Notes: generated from the letters alone by a model not told the origin. A DNA stretch of 64,000 nucleotides from Desulfobaculum bizertense DSM 18034 (GCF_900167065.1 NZ_FUYA01000003.1:62001-126000), one strand, 5' to 3'. Positions 43,402 to 53,030 are shown, numbered from the stretch's first letter. Made by a program: numbers and translations.

Positions 43402-44564
43402 CGGTCGATCTCCGGAATTACAAGGTCAAGGCTTCCCAGTATGGACACGGTGTCTGCAAGCAAAGTTCCCTGAGCAAGTTCCGGGAAGAGACTCAGATTG
43501 CTATACCCCGGGGCACGTAAACGAATCCGGTACGGAGTTTTGCTCCCGTCACTCATGACATAAATGCCGACCTTGCCGCGCCCGCCCTCTGTTGCAGCGT
43601 AGCACTCGCCCTTGGGCGGCTTGAACGTCGGCTTGGGGGCCTTCTTGGCAATGTGCTTGCCTTCGGCGCTGGGGAGCTGGTCCAAAGCCTGCTCAATAAT
43701 GCGCATACTCTGTTCCAGTTCATCCATCCGCACCATGTACCGCGCCATGGCATCCCCTTCCTGATACACAGGAACATCAAAATCAAAACGGTCGTACACG
43801 GAATACGGTTCGTCCCGGCGACAGTCATAATCAATGCCGGAACCCCGGGAGACAGGTCCTGTCGCACCGTAACGCCGACACATGTCCTGATCGATGATGC
43901 CGATACCTTCGACACGGTTTCGGAAGATGACATTGTCTGTCACAAGATCTTTGTACATGGGCATCCGCTTGCGCTGATACGCAATGTAATCGCGGATGCT
44001 CTGCTCAAAGTTTGGGCCAACGTCAGCCCGCACCCCACCAAAACGGTGATAGCAATACGTCAGCCGGGACCCTGTCGGTTCCTGCAAAATATCCTGAATG
44101 ATTTCCCTGTCAGCAAATGCGTAGAGAATGGGGGTAAATGCCCCAAGGTCGAGAAGATATGCGCCCCACCAGAGCAGGTGAGACTGGATGCGGTTCAGCT
44201 CTGTGCTGATAACCCGCAAATATTCGGCACGTTCCGGGACTTCGATCCCAGCAAGGCGCTCAACAGCCAGCACATAGGTGTGGCCCCATGCCATGGCATG
44301 CAGATAGTCAATGCGTCCGGTGTTTGGGAGGAACTGCCACCATGTTTTGGTCTCTCCCATTTTTTCGTGCATTCGGTGGATGTAGCCCAAGACTGGCTCT
44401 GCCCGCCGTACATACTCCCCATCAAGCTCACAAATGATGCGCAAGACACCATGCGTGGAAGGATGCTGAGGCCCCATGTTGATAATCATGGTATTTTCTG
44501 CCGCACCCTTTTCAAAACGCCGGGTGTACGCATCACCCTGAATCCGTTCTTCCCATTTGAGCAT
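43398..44564 (-). CDS. nuoD: Complex I subunit NuoD (49-kDa type)
   Basis: 388 residues; quinone-site subunit related to NiFe-hydrogenase large subunit. NMGPQHPSTHGVLR (quinone-site loop) at about 29-42 and EPTGSRLTYCYHRFGGVR. The ends are those of a stand-alone NuoD, not the NuoCD fusion found in E. coli, and the hydrogenase metal cysteines are absent, so it is a respiratory subunit. AAGGA before the ATG; 70 bases after nuoC. Confidence 0.96.
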   Translation of the reverse strand: MLKWEERIQGDAYTRRFEKGAAENTMIINMGPQHPSTHGVLRIICELDGEYVRRAEPVLGYIHRMHEKMGETKTWWQFLPNTGRIDYLHAMAWGHTYVLAVERLAGIEVPERAEYLRVISTELNRIQSHLLWWGAYLLDLGAFTPILYAFADREIIQDILQEPTGSRLTYCYHRFGGVRADVGPNFEQSIRDYIAYQRKRMPMYKDLVTDNVIFRNRVEGIGIIDQDMCRRYGATGPVSRGSGIDYDCRRDEPYSVYDRFDFDVPVYQEGDAMARYMVRMDELEQSMRIIEQALDQLPSAEGKHIAKKAPKPTFKPPKGECYAATEGGRGKVGIYVMSDGSKTPYRIRLRAPGYSNLSLFPELAQGTLLADTVSILGSLDLVIPEIDR

Positions 44565-44634
44565 AAGGCGTATCCTTTTCAGCTATGGCCCGGCTGACCC
44601 CGCCAGCCTTCCTGTTCGCTCACCTCTTTTGCGC

Positions 44635-45222
44635 TCACTCAGCTGGAGCAGCATCCTCCGCATCACTCTTTTCTGCCTTTTGCGCCGCTTCTGCCGCTTC
44701 TGCCTTTTGCGCCGCCACCTGTTCGCTCATGGCCTGAGCAAGCGGGTGGTCAGACTTGCAGTGCACCACATCAGAAATGCACATGATGTCGAGCAGTCCA
44801 GACAATTTCTTCTCTGGCTTGAGCAAAGGCTTTTCCGTCATTTCCTGCGGCAAAAGCAGTCGGAGTGGATTCGGGTTGTCGGTGAACTCTACAGGATAAA
44901 AATCCATACACTCGCGCTCGTGCCACTCGGCACCCTGATAAATGTCTGCAATGCTGGGGATCGTGGCGGCATCCTCCGCCAGAATGACCTGATACGTCAG
45001 TCGGTGATGCAGCTCATAGTGCCCAAAGTGATAAAGCACTCCAAAGCCTTCTTTTATGTGCGTACAGGTCACATCTTCCAAAAAGTACCCTTCACGATAG
45101 GCCCGCCGGACCGCAGCCCGAAGCTGAGCCTTTTCCAAAAGCACCCGCCAGCTTTGCCCTGTTTTTTCTGGATCACACAAGGCATTGCAGACGCTCGAAA
45201 TCTCACCAAGCCATTCAAGCAT
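44635..45222 (-). CDS. nuoC: Complex I subunit NuoC
   Basis: 195 residues (30-kDa type). [25 protein letters not shown]-like stretch (about 88-112) is the family signature. The last 30 residues are an Ala/Lys/Glu-rich tail ([17 protein letters not shown]), probably a flexible helix, longer than in most NuoC. Overlaps nuoB by eight bases. Confidence 0.93.
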   Translation of the reverse strand: MLEWLGEISSVCNALCDPEKTGQSWRVLLEKAQLRAAVRRAYREGYFLEDVTCTHIKEGFGVLYHFGHYELHHRLTYQVILAEDAATIPSIADIYQGAEWHERECMDFYPVEFTDNPNPLRLLLPQEMTEKPLLKPEKKLSGLLDIMCISDVVHCKSDHPLAQAMSEQVAAQKAEAAEAAQKAEKSDAEDAAPAE

Positions 45223-45754
45223 TTTCGCCTCCCGGAGCCTGAGCTTCCGGCCACCAGCGACGGCCTGTTATCTTTTCCTGAAGTTTAAACAGCCCTTCAA
45301 GCAACCCCTCTGGACGCGGTGGACAGCCAGGAACATACACATCCACAGGCACAAGCTGATCCACACCCTCAACAACACCATACTGCCCCTTAAACTTGAA
45401 CGGCCCACCACTGATTGCGCAGTTTCCCATTGCAATCACGTACTTTGGCGATGGCATCTGTTCATACAGACGGACCAGAGTCGGCGCCATTTTGACGGAA
45501 ACAGTCCCGGCCACAATCATGACGTCAGCCTGACGCGGTGATGGCCGAAAGACTTCGGCCCCAAAACGGGACACATCAAAGCGGGCCATGCCGCTGGCCA
45601 TCATTTCGATAGCGCAGCAGGCAATGCCAAAGGTCATGGGCCACAGCGACATGGCGCGGCACACATCCAGAATTTTATTGGACAGTTGAAGATTGACCAA
45701 AGGGTCGTCAATCTGTGACGCAGCAGGCGTCAAAAGTGGATTTTTCGCGGCCAT
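45215..45754 (-). CDS. nuoB: Complex I subunit NuoB (cluster N2)
   Basis: 179 residues carrying the N2 [4Fe-4S] cluster next to quinone. Ligands: the Cys pair in [10 protein letters not shown], the cysteine of [10 protein letters not shown] and that of VPGCPPRPE. Start at 45754 (MAAKNPLL) has AAGGGG upstream; the open frame extends eleven codons more but into nuoA without a site. Overlaps nuoA by 25 bases. Confidence 0.95.
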   Translation of the reverse strand: MAAKNPLLTPAASQIDDPLVNLQLSNKILDVCRAMSLWPMTFGIACCAIEMMASGMARFDVSRFGAEVFRPSPRQADVMIVAGTVSVKMAPTLVRLYEQMPSPKYVIAMGNCAISGGPFKFKGQYGVVEGVDQLVPVDVYVPGCPPRPEGLLEGLFKLQEKITGRRWWPEAQAPGGENA

Positions 45755-46113
45755 TCGAACACCCCTTTCTTCCAGAAATAGACACATCCAAGGGCCAGCA
45801 CCACTATGAAAATAATCAGCTTAATAAGCGGCCACCAGCCTGCACTATCGGGAAAGTACGTCGCTACCGGGAAAAGATAGAGCACATCTACGTCGAACGC
45901 TAAAAACAGCAGGGCATAGATGGCATAATTGATACTAAAACGGATGGAATGAGGGGAACCATGAGGAACGGCACCGCACTCGTAGGGAAGTCCCATTGCG
46001 CCGCCACGGGATTTGGGCGCCAGCAGGACGCCACCAAGCAAAGGGCCTGCGGCAAAAAGGAAACCAAAGATCAAAGCAAGGAGAATAGCGACATTGAGCC
46101 ATGAAAACACCAT
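45730..46113 (-). CDS. nuoA: Complex I subunit NuoA
   Basis: 127 residues, three membrane helices. Marks [39 protein letters not shown] with the conserved quinone-loop Cys and the D-V-E-like acidic site in helix 2. First gene of the operon; GAGGAG eight bases before ATG. The order A-B-C-D-H-I-J-K is standard with E, F and G missing. Confidence 0.95.
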   Translation of the reverse strand: MVFSWLNVAILLALIFGFLFAAGPLLGGVLLAPKSRGGAMGLPYECGAVPHGSPHSIRFSINYAIYALLFLAFDVDVLYLFPVATYFPDSAGWWPLIKLIIFIVVLALGCVYFWKKGVFEWPRKIHF

Positions 46114-46602
46114 AGACGCACTCCTCGGGGCGGTTATTGCCGCAGAGCTTCAAAAAGCATGCGACACAAAACAACAGTCAGACACACTCCCCAGCCTTAT
46201 TTCTAAATAACCTTAATATGGAAAAGCATATATTACATCAGACTGTCAAGACACCTCCTCTGAAATACACGAGCATCTTTTCAAAAAGCACTTTACATTA
46301 CTTTTCCTCTTCACTTAGAATATCATTTTTTCTTTCATGAAGGCGCTAGTGCATTCTTTCACACACTCTGCGCATTTTTTATGTTTTGCTTCGGCAGCAT
46401 AAGGAAATCATCGTTCTGCTCCCCACCCGCCCAAAACACCCGCATTCACGTGAAAAAAAGAGCTTTTGCAGTAATAATTATTTAGAAAAAAATATTTTTT
46501 TCTTCATGAATCCCGTTTTGCAAAAGGAAGTCCTTGCAACTGCGGTCAAGAGCCTATAGTCAAATTCCCGAACCTTTTTCGCCGTTAACCCCGCTCAAGA
46601 TC
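46114..46602. promoter_or_regulatory. Divergent promoter region of nuo and the HdrD-like gene
   Basis: 489 AT-rich bases without a gene. On the minus strand an exact TTGACA (46244-46249) is 131 bases from nuoA, without a convincing -10. AGTGC-ATTCTT-TCACA (46348-46363) matches eight of ten of the CRP/HcpR site. Two TTGCAA flanking AAGGA/TCCTT (46518-46539) form an imperfect palindrome upstream of the HdrD-like gene. TTCATGAA occurs at 46505, and TTCACGTGAA near 46446. Confidence 0.4.
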
Positions 46603-47880
46603 ATGAACGAAAAAACATCACGCATTTCATTTAAAGACAAAGTCACGGAGCTTCTCCCCGAAGGTGGACACCTCAACATGTGTCTGACCTGCGGCCTGTG
46701 CTCCGCTGGATGCCCGGCATCCGGACTGGAAGGCATGGACCCTCGCAAGTTCCTCCGTATGGCTGCGCTCGGTCTGGATGAAGAAATCACCAGCACTCCG
46801 TGGGTCTGGATGTGCACCATGTGCGAACGCTGCATGAAGATTTGCCCCATGCAGATCAACATCCCGCAGCTCGTGTATCAGGCCCGGACCTGCTGGCCCA
46901 AAGAAGAGCGCCCCCGAGGCATTGTCCGCTCCTGCGAGACAGCCCTCACCACCCCAACACTTTCCGCAATGGGCATTTCCCCAGAAGATTTTCGCTTTGT
47001 TGTGGAAGACGTTTTGGAAGAAGTGCAGGAAACCCAGCCCGGACAGGAAAAACTCAAGGCTCCCATCAACAAGCAGGGTGCCCACTTTTACCTGAACCAG
47101 AACTCCCGCGAACCCGTCAACGAACCTGACGAGATGGTACCGCTCTGGAAAATTCTGGATATTGTTGGCGCTGACTGGACCTACTCAGACACAGCCTGGG
47201 CTGGCGAAACATACTGCATGTTCGCTGCTAACGATGAATCCTGGGAACAGGTCGTCCGGACCAAGGCTGAACGCGTCAACGAGCTTGGCTGCAAGGTCTG
47301 GCTGAGCACGGAATGTGGTCACGAATTTTATGCCATGCGTTCTGGACTGAAAAAGTTCAACGTTGAGCACAACTTTGAATTCACCAGCATCATCCAGTGG
47401 TACGCCAAATGGATTCGCGAAGGAAAGCTTCCGGTCAATTCAGACTGGAACCGCGACGCCAAGGTGAAATTCACCGTGCAGGACCCCTGCCAGATGGTTC
47501 GCAAAACCCTTGGCGATCCACTCGCAGACGACCTGCGCTTTGTGGTCAAGTCCATTGTCGGTGAGGAAAACCTCATTGAGATGTGGCCAAACCGCACCAA
47601 CAACTACTGCTGCGGTGGCGGCGGTGGTTCCCTCCAGTCTGGCTTCAACGCTGAACGCCGCGCATACGGCAAAAAGAAGTTTGACCAGATCATGGCAACG
47701 GGTGCGCCATACTGCATCACCCCCTGCCACAACTGCCACTCCCAGATCGAAGACCTGTCCGAATATTACAAGGGCGGCTTCCGAACTGTTCACCTGTGGA
47801 CCCTTATCTGTCTCTCGCTTGGTATCCTTGGAGAAAACGAGCGGACTTACATTGGTCCCGATCTCGCCGCTCTCGCCTAA
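46603..47880 (+). CDS. HdrD/DsrK-like iron-sulfur protein with one CCG site
   Basis: 425 residues. Two [4Fe-4S] ligand sets at the N-terminus: Cys27/30/33/37 (CLTCGLCSAGC) and Cys71/74/77/81 (CTMCERCMKIC). The C-terminal half has one complete CCG motif of the form C-X39-CCG-X36-CxxC (DPCQ, YCCGGGG, PCHNC), which in heterodisulfide reductases binds the non-cubane cluster that cleaves disulfides; the first CCG repeat is degraded. No membrane helix or signal, so cytoplasmic. Divergent from nuoA, so possibly its electron partner. ATG at 46603 has only a weak ribosome site. Ends at a terminator. Confidence 0.88.
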   Translation: MNEKTSRISFKDKVTELLPEGGHLNMCLTCGLCSAGCPASGLEGMDPRKFLRMAALGLDEEITSTPWVWMCTMCERCMKICPMQINIPQLVYQARTCWPKEERPRGIVRSCETALTTPTLSAMGISPEDFRFVVEDVLEEVQETQPGQEKLKAPINKQGAHFYLNQNSREPVNEPDEMVPLWKILDIVGADWTYSDTAWAGETYCMFAANDESWEQVVRTKAERVNELGCKVWLSTECGHEFYAMRSGLKKFNVEHNFEFTSIIQWYAKWIREGKLPVNSDWNRDAKVKFTVQDPCQMVRKTLGDPLADDLRFVVKSIVGEENLIEMWPNRTNNYCCGGGGGSLQSGFNAERRAYGKKKFDQIMATGAPYCITPCHNCHSQIEDLSEYYKGGFRTVHLWTLICLSLGILGENERTYIGPDLAALA

Positions 47881-47907
47881 CGGCACAGCAGCATTTCACG
47901 ACAAAAT

Positions 47908-47938
47908 AGCCCTGCCATTCGTGGCGGGGCTTTTTTTA
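47908..47938 (+). terminator. Terminator after the HdrD-like gene
   Basis: AGCCCTGCC / GGCGGGGCT stem followed by T7. Confidence 0.8.
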
Positions 47939-48109
47939 TGCGCAGAAAAGCCCCGTCCGGCTTCAATTTCGAACAAAATTTGGGTTCACCTTGCCCTTGC
48001 CCCCCTGAAACAGATAAAAGGTAATATCACACGGTTTATATGGACCAGACTCCATCCAGAGTGTTTCTGGCTGGATTTCACTACGACACGTTTGAGGGAG
48101 AAAGGCACA

Positions 48110-50200
48110 ATGGCCCCAAAAAAGGTCTACAGCATTTGTGGGATGTGTAGCGTACGCTGCCCCATTCAGGTTGAGGTCGAAAATGATGACGTCGTGTTTA
48201 TTCAGGGAAATCCACACGACTCTGGCATGGCTGGTGGACTGTGTCCCCGTGGCGCTGCCGGAGTCGCGCTTTTGCGTGACCCTGAACGCCCGCAGTACCC
48301 GCTTATTCGCGTCGGGAAACGCGGTGAAGGAAAATGGCGGCGGGCAACCTATGACGAGGCGCTGGACTACGTTGCAGAAAAACTCAGCGCCATCAAAAAA
48401 CAGCATGGCGCAAAATCCATTCTCTGGTCCGACAGAGGTGGACCCTTTGCAGACCTGCACAAGGCATTCATGCGGGGAATCGGTTCCCCGAACTACTGCA
48501 ATCATGATGCGTCCTGTGCCCGAAACGTCATGCACGCTGCCAAATCCGTTATGGGATATGGTCGAAAAGGCGTTGCCTATGACCTGCGCAACTCCAAACA
48601 CATCGTGCTTCAGACCAGAAACATCTTTGAAGCCATCAACGTCAAAGAGGTCAACGGCGCTCTCGACAGCCTCAAAAACGGCGGCAAGCTTACAGTCATC
48701 GACATTCGCGCCAATGTCTCTTCCACCAAGGCCAACAATTTTTTCATGATTCGGCCGGGCACGGACTATGCTTTTAACCTCGCGGTCATCAACTGTCTTT
48801 TGAGCAACAACTGGTACAATAAAAAGTTCGCCAGTGAATATATCCATGACCTTGATGTGCTTGCAGATTTCGTTGCCCCATACACACCAGAATGGGCCGA
48901 GGGAGAAACAGGTATTCCCGCAGCCAAGCTTGTGGCCTTTGCCAAGGAACTCAAAGCGGCCGCCCCGGCTGTGCTTTGGCACCCCGGCTGGATGGTCTCC
49001 CGCTACACCAATTCATTCTATGTGTGCCGCAGCATCTACATCATTAACGCCCTGCTCGGCTCCATTGGCGCCAAGGGTGGCCTGCCGCTTATCAACAAGC
49101 CCAAGGACTTTGGCCGAAAGGGTCTCAAAGCATTCTCTGACCTCTTCCCCAAGCCTGAGGACAAGCGCGTTGACGGTGCAGGCTGGAAGCTCAAACACAT
49201 TGATGGTGGTCCCGGACTTATCAACAAGTCCATTGAAGCAATTGAAACGGGCGACCCGTACCCTATCAAAGCCTACATTGCGCATCGCCATGACCCGCTT
49301 CACGCCCTGCCCGATCCTGAGCGCCAGCGCGAAATTCTCGACAAGCTTGATCTGCTCGTCAGCACCACCTTTAGCTGGTCCGACACGGCATGGTTTGCCG
49401 ATGTCGTTTTGCCGCTCTCAACGTACCTTGAGCGAGAGTCTCCGCTCGCGACAAAGAATGGACTCAAACCGTATTTCTTCCGGCGGGCACGGGCCGTTAC
49501 GCCTCGCTATGAAACCCGCTCGGAATGGGAAATTCTGGGCGGCATTGCCAAGCGAATGGGCTTCCCGGAACTGTCGTTTGAAACTGCCGAAGACATGTGG
49601 AACTACCAGCTCACAGACACAGGCATGAGCATTGAGGACTTTGACGCCACAGGCGAAGTGCCGGTCACAGACACGGCCAAGTACAGAAGCTTTGAAAAAC
49701 TGAGCTTCCCGACGCCATCAGGCAAAATCGAAATGCACTGCCAGAAACTCGAAGACATGGGCTTTGAGTCACTGCCTGCGTACACACCGCCCTCCGAGGT
49801 TCCCGAAGGAGCCTTCCGTTTGACCTTTGGCCGCTGTGCGCTCCACACTCAGGGGCATACGCTCAACAATCCCATGCTCAACGAGCAGATGCCCATTAAC
49901 CCCGTGTGGATCAACAGCAGCAAAGCTCGCGAAATGGGGATTGCAGACGGAGACGAAGTGTATCTGGTTAACGGTGAGTACCGTTCCAAGACCATTGCGT
50001 ATGTCACGGAATTCATACACCCCGAGGCAGTATTCGTCGTACATGGCTTTGGGCACAGGCTCCCGCCAGAGAGCAGAAGCTCGCAGGGCATTGCCGATCA
50101 GGAACTCATGATTGGCGGACTTGACAAGATAGATCACGCGGGTGGCGGTGTGGCTTTGCAGGAACACTTCATTCGCATTGAAAAAAGTTCCGCATCATAA
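48110..50200 (+). CDS. Cytoplasmic molybdopterin oxidoreductase (PhsA/PsrA-like)
   Basis: 696-residue Mo/W-bis-MGD enzyme of the DMSO-reductase superfamily. N-terminal cluster ligands Cys10, Cys13, Cys17 and Cys45; the likely metal ligand is Cys136 in NHDASCARN, as in polysulfide/thiosulfate reductases and formate-type enzymes. Other marks: LDSLKNGGKLTVIDIRANVSSTKAN, and the C-terminal domain HPEAVFVVHGFG. The N-terminus (MAPKKVYSICG) has no twin-arginine signal, so it acts in the cytoplasm. Substrate unknown. AAAGG before ATG 48110. It follows the HdrD-like gene beyond a terminator and may use it as electron carrier. Confidence 0.9.
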   Translation: MAPKKVYSICGMCSVRCPIQVEVENDDVVFIQGNPHDSGMAGGLCPRGAAGVALLRDPERPQYPLIRVGKRGEGKWRRATYDEALDYVAEKLSAIKKQHGAKSILWSDRGGPFADLHKAFMRGIGSPNYCNHDASCARNVMHAAKSVMGYGRKGVAYDLRNSKHIVLQTRNIFEAINVKEVNGALDSLKNGGKLTVIDIRANVSSTKANNFFMIRPGTDYAFNLAVINCLLSNNWYNKKFASEYIHDLDVLADFVAPYTPEWAEGETGIPAAKLVAFAKELKAAAPAVLWHPGWMVSRYTNSFYVCRSIYIINALLGSIGAKGGLPLINKPKDFGRKGLKAFSDLFPKPEDKRVDGAGWKLKHIDGGPGLINKSIEAIETGDPYPIKAYIAHRHDPLHALPDPERQREILDKLDLLVSTTFSWSDTAWFADVVLPLSTYLERESPLATKNGLKPYFFRRARAVTPRYETRSEWEILGGIAKRMGFPELSFETAEDMWNYQLTDTGMSIEDFDATGEVPVTDTAKYRSFEKLSFPTPSGKIEMHCQKLEDMGFESLPAYTPPSEVPEGAFRLTFGRCALHTQGHTLNNPMLNEQMPINPVWINSSKAREMGIADGDEVYLVNGEYRSKTIAYVTEFIHPEAVFVVHGFGHRLPPESRSSQGIADQELMIGGLDKIDHAGGGVALQEHFIRIEKSSAS

Positions 50201-50214
50201 AAGAATATCCTCAC

Positions 50215-50250
50215 AAAAAAAGGGCAGCCGGTTCTCGACTGCCCTTTTTC
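50215..50250 (+). terminator. Terminator after the molybdopterin enzyme gene
   Basis: AAAAGGGCAG / CTGCCCTTTTTC stem and T-run. Confidence 0.85.
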
Positions 50251-50388
50251 TTTGCAGAGAAGTGCATGCCAGCTTTTTGGGCAAGACAAAGACATTTGTT
50301 CAAAAAAAAGCGTACTTGCATTCACCGCATACATGCTTCATCATGCAGAAGAGAAAAAAACAAGAGCAGAGAAAAGCGTAGGCGGTTT

Positions 50389-52647
50389 ATGAGCAGTGCA
50401 GATTTTCTTTTAATATTTGATGATGATAGAGCATCCTTTGATGCAGTCGAATCTGTTTTATCAGAGATCAAAATAGATTTTTCTACAGAATCGAATCCCG
50501 TACAAGCCATTCATACGCTTCATGAGTACACACAAGTCCCCAAACTCATAATCATTTGTTGCCACACCATCGCCAGTCCTGGCTTTGCACTTTGTGAGAA
50601 AATTCAGAGTTTAGATCACGATGCACCGCCCGTGCTCTTTATCATCCCTGAGCACGATGAAAATACCGTGCTTAAATGTTTTGAAGCTGGCGCAACAGAC
50701 TGTATTGTGCTTCCTCGAAACAAAGAAGAGCTTCATGCCCGCATCTCGACGCATCTCAAGCACAGGTCAAACAGCCTCTTTTGTTCTCTCTACACAGAAC
50801 ACGTTCAGGAAGTTCTCGACAAAAGAACCAACGACTTCCTTCAGGATCGCAATTTTTACGACTACCTGAACGATCTTCTGAACAATTCTATTGGACGCCG
50901 AAGTTTTGCAGAAGTCTTGCAGGAAGGTCTCGACAAACTCCTCAAGCTTCACTGGATGCCTGAGAACTGCCGGGCCAAGCTCTTCACGTACAATGCAGAC
51001 TGCGCGCTCTTTGGGGAATGCTGCTCCAGTGGAGAATGGACCGCAGAAAACAGCATTGCACCTGAATTTCTCTGCCGGGAACCATCGTCCGTTCCGCCCA
51101 AGACCTTATGTCTCACCAACACAGACAGCGCGGCTCATGACACCCCACAGCTCGATCTGCTGTGCAGACGGCTTCATATTTCCATAGTGCATGAATCCAA
51201 GACAGATGCATTTCTGTACCTTGAATTCCCTCGCGAGCACTCCTTTTCCACAATGGAACATTGCTATCTTGTGTCTGTCACCAATACGCTTGGAAGTATT
51301 TTTCGACACAAATCAGCTGAGGCAAACCTGCACCGGCAACTCTATTTTGACTCACTCACCCGTCTGCCGAACCGCAAAAGTCTTGAAGACAGACTTGCAG
51401 AAATTTTGCAAGAACAATGGCCCGCCAGCTCAGTTGCCCTCTGCTTCTTTGACCTCCAAAAGTTCAATATGATTAATGATTCTTTTGGCAGAAAAGAGGG
51501 AGACCGCATTTTGCAAAGCGTCGCTCGGCGACTTTCTGCACTCAAAAGGTCCAATGTGCTTATCACCCGGCTTGGGAGCGATACGTTTGGGGCACTGCTC
51601 ACCGGGCTTGAATTTGAGCGGGAAGCCCGCCACTTCGTCAAAACGGTGCAGCAGCTTTTTGATCAGCCATTCCGAAGCAGGTACATGCCGAATCTCTACC
51701 TTTCGTGCGTTGCCAGTATTGCTTTCGCCGAAAGGGACTGTCAGCCCAATGAACTGATTCAGGATGCCGAAGCCGCACTTACGGTTGCCAAAAACCTTGG
51801 CCCTCGCTCCTGCGTGACGTTTAATGAAGGGATGCACGCACAGGCTCAAAAAAATCTGCGAACCCTAAACCAGTTGCAAAAGGCCATTGAAAGTAAACAG
51901 TTCACCGTTCACTACCAGCCAATTGTCCACTCTCCGACAACGACTATTGCCGGGGCAGAGGCTCTTGTGCGCTGGAACCACCCTAAACACGGTCTCCTCC
52001 TGCCTGGGGCGTTTATACCTGTCGCCGAAACCAGCAAACTCATCGTTCCAATTGGTGAATTTGTGTTCCGGCAGGCCTGCCTTGATTACCCAAGGCTCAA
52101 AGAACTTGCAGGTTCACCAGACAACTTTACGCTCAATGTGAACCTCGCCGCCGCTCAGCTGAACGACCTGCGACTGTCGCGTAAAATCGTGGACATACTC
52201 CATGAAACCCAGCGAGAGCCACAAGACATCAAGCTCGAAGTGACGGAAACAGATACAGCCAGAGACCCGCAAAAGGCCGCACGAACCCTGCACGCCCTGC
52301 GTGAGATAGGACTAAAAATTGCTCTGGATGACTTCGGGACTGGATATTCCTCACTCTCCCGACTTATCGACCTGCCACTGGACACACTCAAGGTCGATAA
52401 ATGCTTTGTTTCCGAGCTGAACAATAACGCGCAAAAACGACGACTCGTCGACCTCATCATCAGCACCGGCGAACAACTCGGCCTCAATGTTATCGCGGAA
52501 GGCGTAGAGAATAAAACCCAGGTCACAGCACTGTTTAATATGCGCTGCACCTTTATCCAAGGCTTCTACTACTCCAGACCCGTGGCAGTTCCACAGTTCG
52601 GAATCCTGAACTGCACCAATGTTCCCCCCGAACCTGCACACTGCTAA
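50389..52647 (+). CDS. Pseudo-receiver GGDEF-EAL protein
   Basis: 752 residues, cytoplasmic. Residues 5-130 have a receiver fold with the acidic pair Asp11/Asp12, but the phospho-acceptor position is Cys57 (IIICCHT) and the conserved lysine region reads IVLPRN, so it cannot be phosphorylated in the normal way. A GAF-like middle part follows (about 160-320), then a degenerate GGDEF (GSDTF at 396-400) and an EAL domain with E524-A525-L526, DDFGTGYS and KVDKCF intact. Probably a c-di-GMP phosphodiesterase. Start at 50389 has AGGCGG upstream. Single gene. Confidence 0.9.
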   Translation: MSSADFLLIFDDDRASFDAVESVLSEIKIDFSTESNPVQAIHTLHEYTQVPKLIIICCHTIASPGFALCEKIQSLDHDAPPVLFIIPEHDENTVLKCFEAGATDCIVLPRNKEELHARISTHLKHRSNSLFCSLYTEHVQEVLDKRTNDFLQDRNFYDYLNDLLNNSIGRRSFAEVLQEGLDKLLKLHWMPENCRAKLFTYNADCALFGECCSSGEWTAENSIAPEFLCREPSSVPPKTLCLTNTDSAAHDTPQLDLLCRRLHISIVHESKTDAFLYLEFPREHSFSTMEHCYLVSVTNTLGSIFRHKSAEANLHRQLYFDSLTRLPNRKSLEDRLAEILQEQWPASSVALCFFDLQKFNMINDSFGRKEGDRILQSVARRLSALKRSNVLITRLGSDTFGALLTGLEFEREARHFVKTVQQLFDQPFRSRYMPNLYLSCVASIAFAERDCQPNELIQDAEAALTVAKNLGPRSCVTFNEGMHAQAQKNLRTLNQLQKAIESKQFTVHYQPIVHSPTTTIAGAEALVRWNHPKHGLLLPGAFIPVAETSKLIVPIGEFVFRQACLDYPRLKELAGSPDNFTLNVNLAAAQLNDLRLSRKIVDILHETQREPQDIKLEVTETDTARDPQKAARTLHALREIGLKIALDDFGTGYSSLSRLIDLPLDTLKVDKCFVSELNNNAQKRRLVDLIISTGEQLGLNVIAEGVENKTQVTALFNMRCTFIQGFYYSRPVAVPQFGILNCTNVPPEPAHC

Positions 52648-52649
52648 GC

Positions 52650-52872
52650 CTCCTCCCCCGATGCAGGGTGCAGGGGGATGCAATCCCCTTGCCCACCAGA
52701 GGTAAAAAAAGCCCCATCACCAACACACCATAAGCCTTACACACATCCCACATATCAGCCCACTGCACTCATCACATCACACATCACGTTACTCCTTTTT
52801 ACAGACTCTCCTCCCCCGATGCGGGGTGCAGGGGGATGCAATCCCCTTGCCCACCGGAGGTAAAAAAGCCCA
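52650..52872. repeat. Two tandem copies of a G/C-rich repeat, 158-base period
   Basis: Copy 1 at 52650-52714 and copy 2 at 52808-52872 share about 65 bases nearly identical (CTCCTCCCCCGATGC... GGGGGATGCAATCCCC... GAGGTAAAAAA), including CCCCC/GGGGG and GGGGAT/ATCCCC hairpins. The sequences after each copy are also alike (ACACATCCCACATATCA), so a 158-base unit has been duplicated. No coding frame is supported. The gap to 53030 otherwise holds only a terminator. Confidence 0.8.
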
Positions 52873-52976
52873 TCATAAACTCGCTGCCAGCCACACACAC
52901 ATCCCACATATCACATCCCACACACATCACTCACTTTCCAAGCCCCCGCCCCACGTCCCCACAAACTTTCCCCATA

Positions 52977-53014
52977 AAAAAAGCGGAGAAGGCTTTCGCC
53001 TCCTCCGCTTTGCA
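52977..53014 (-). terminator. Terminator of the phnDCEE operon
   Basis: AAAGCGGAG / CTCCGCTTTTTTT stem on the minus strand, 17 bases after the last gene. Confidence 0.85.
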
Positions 53015-53030
53015 CTCATATGCGCTTGCG

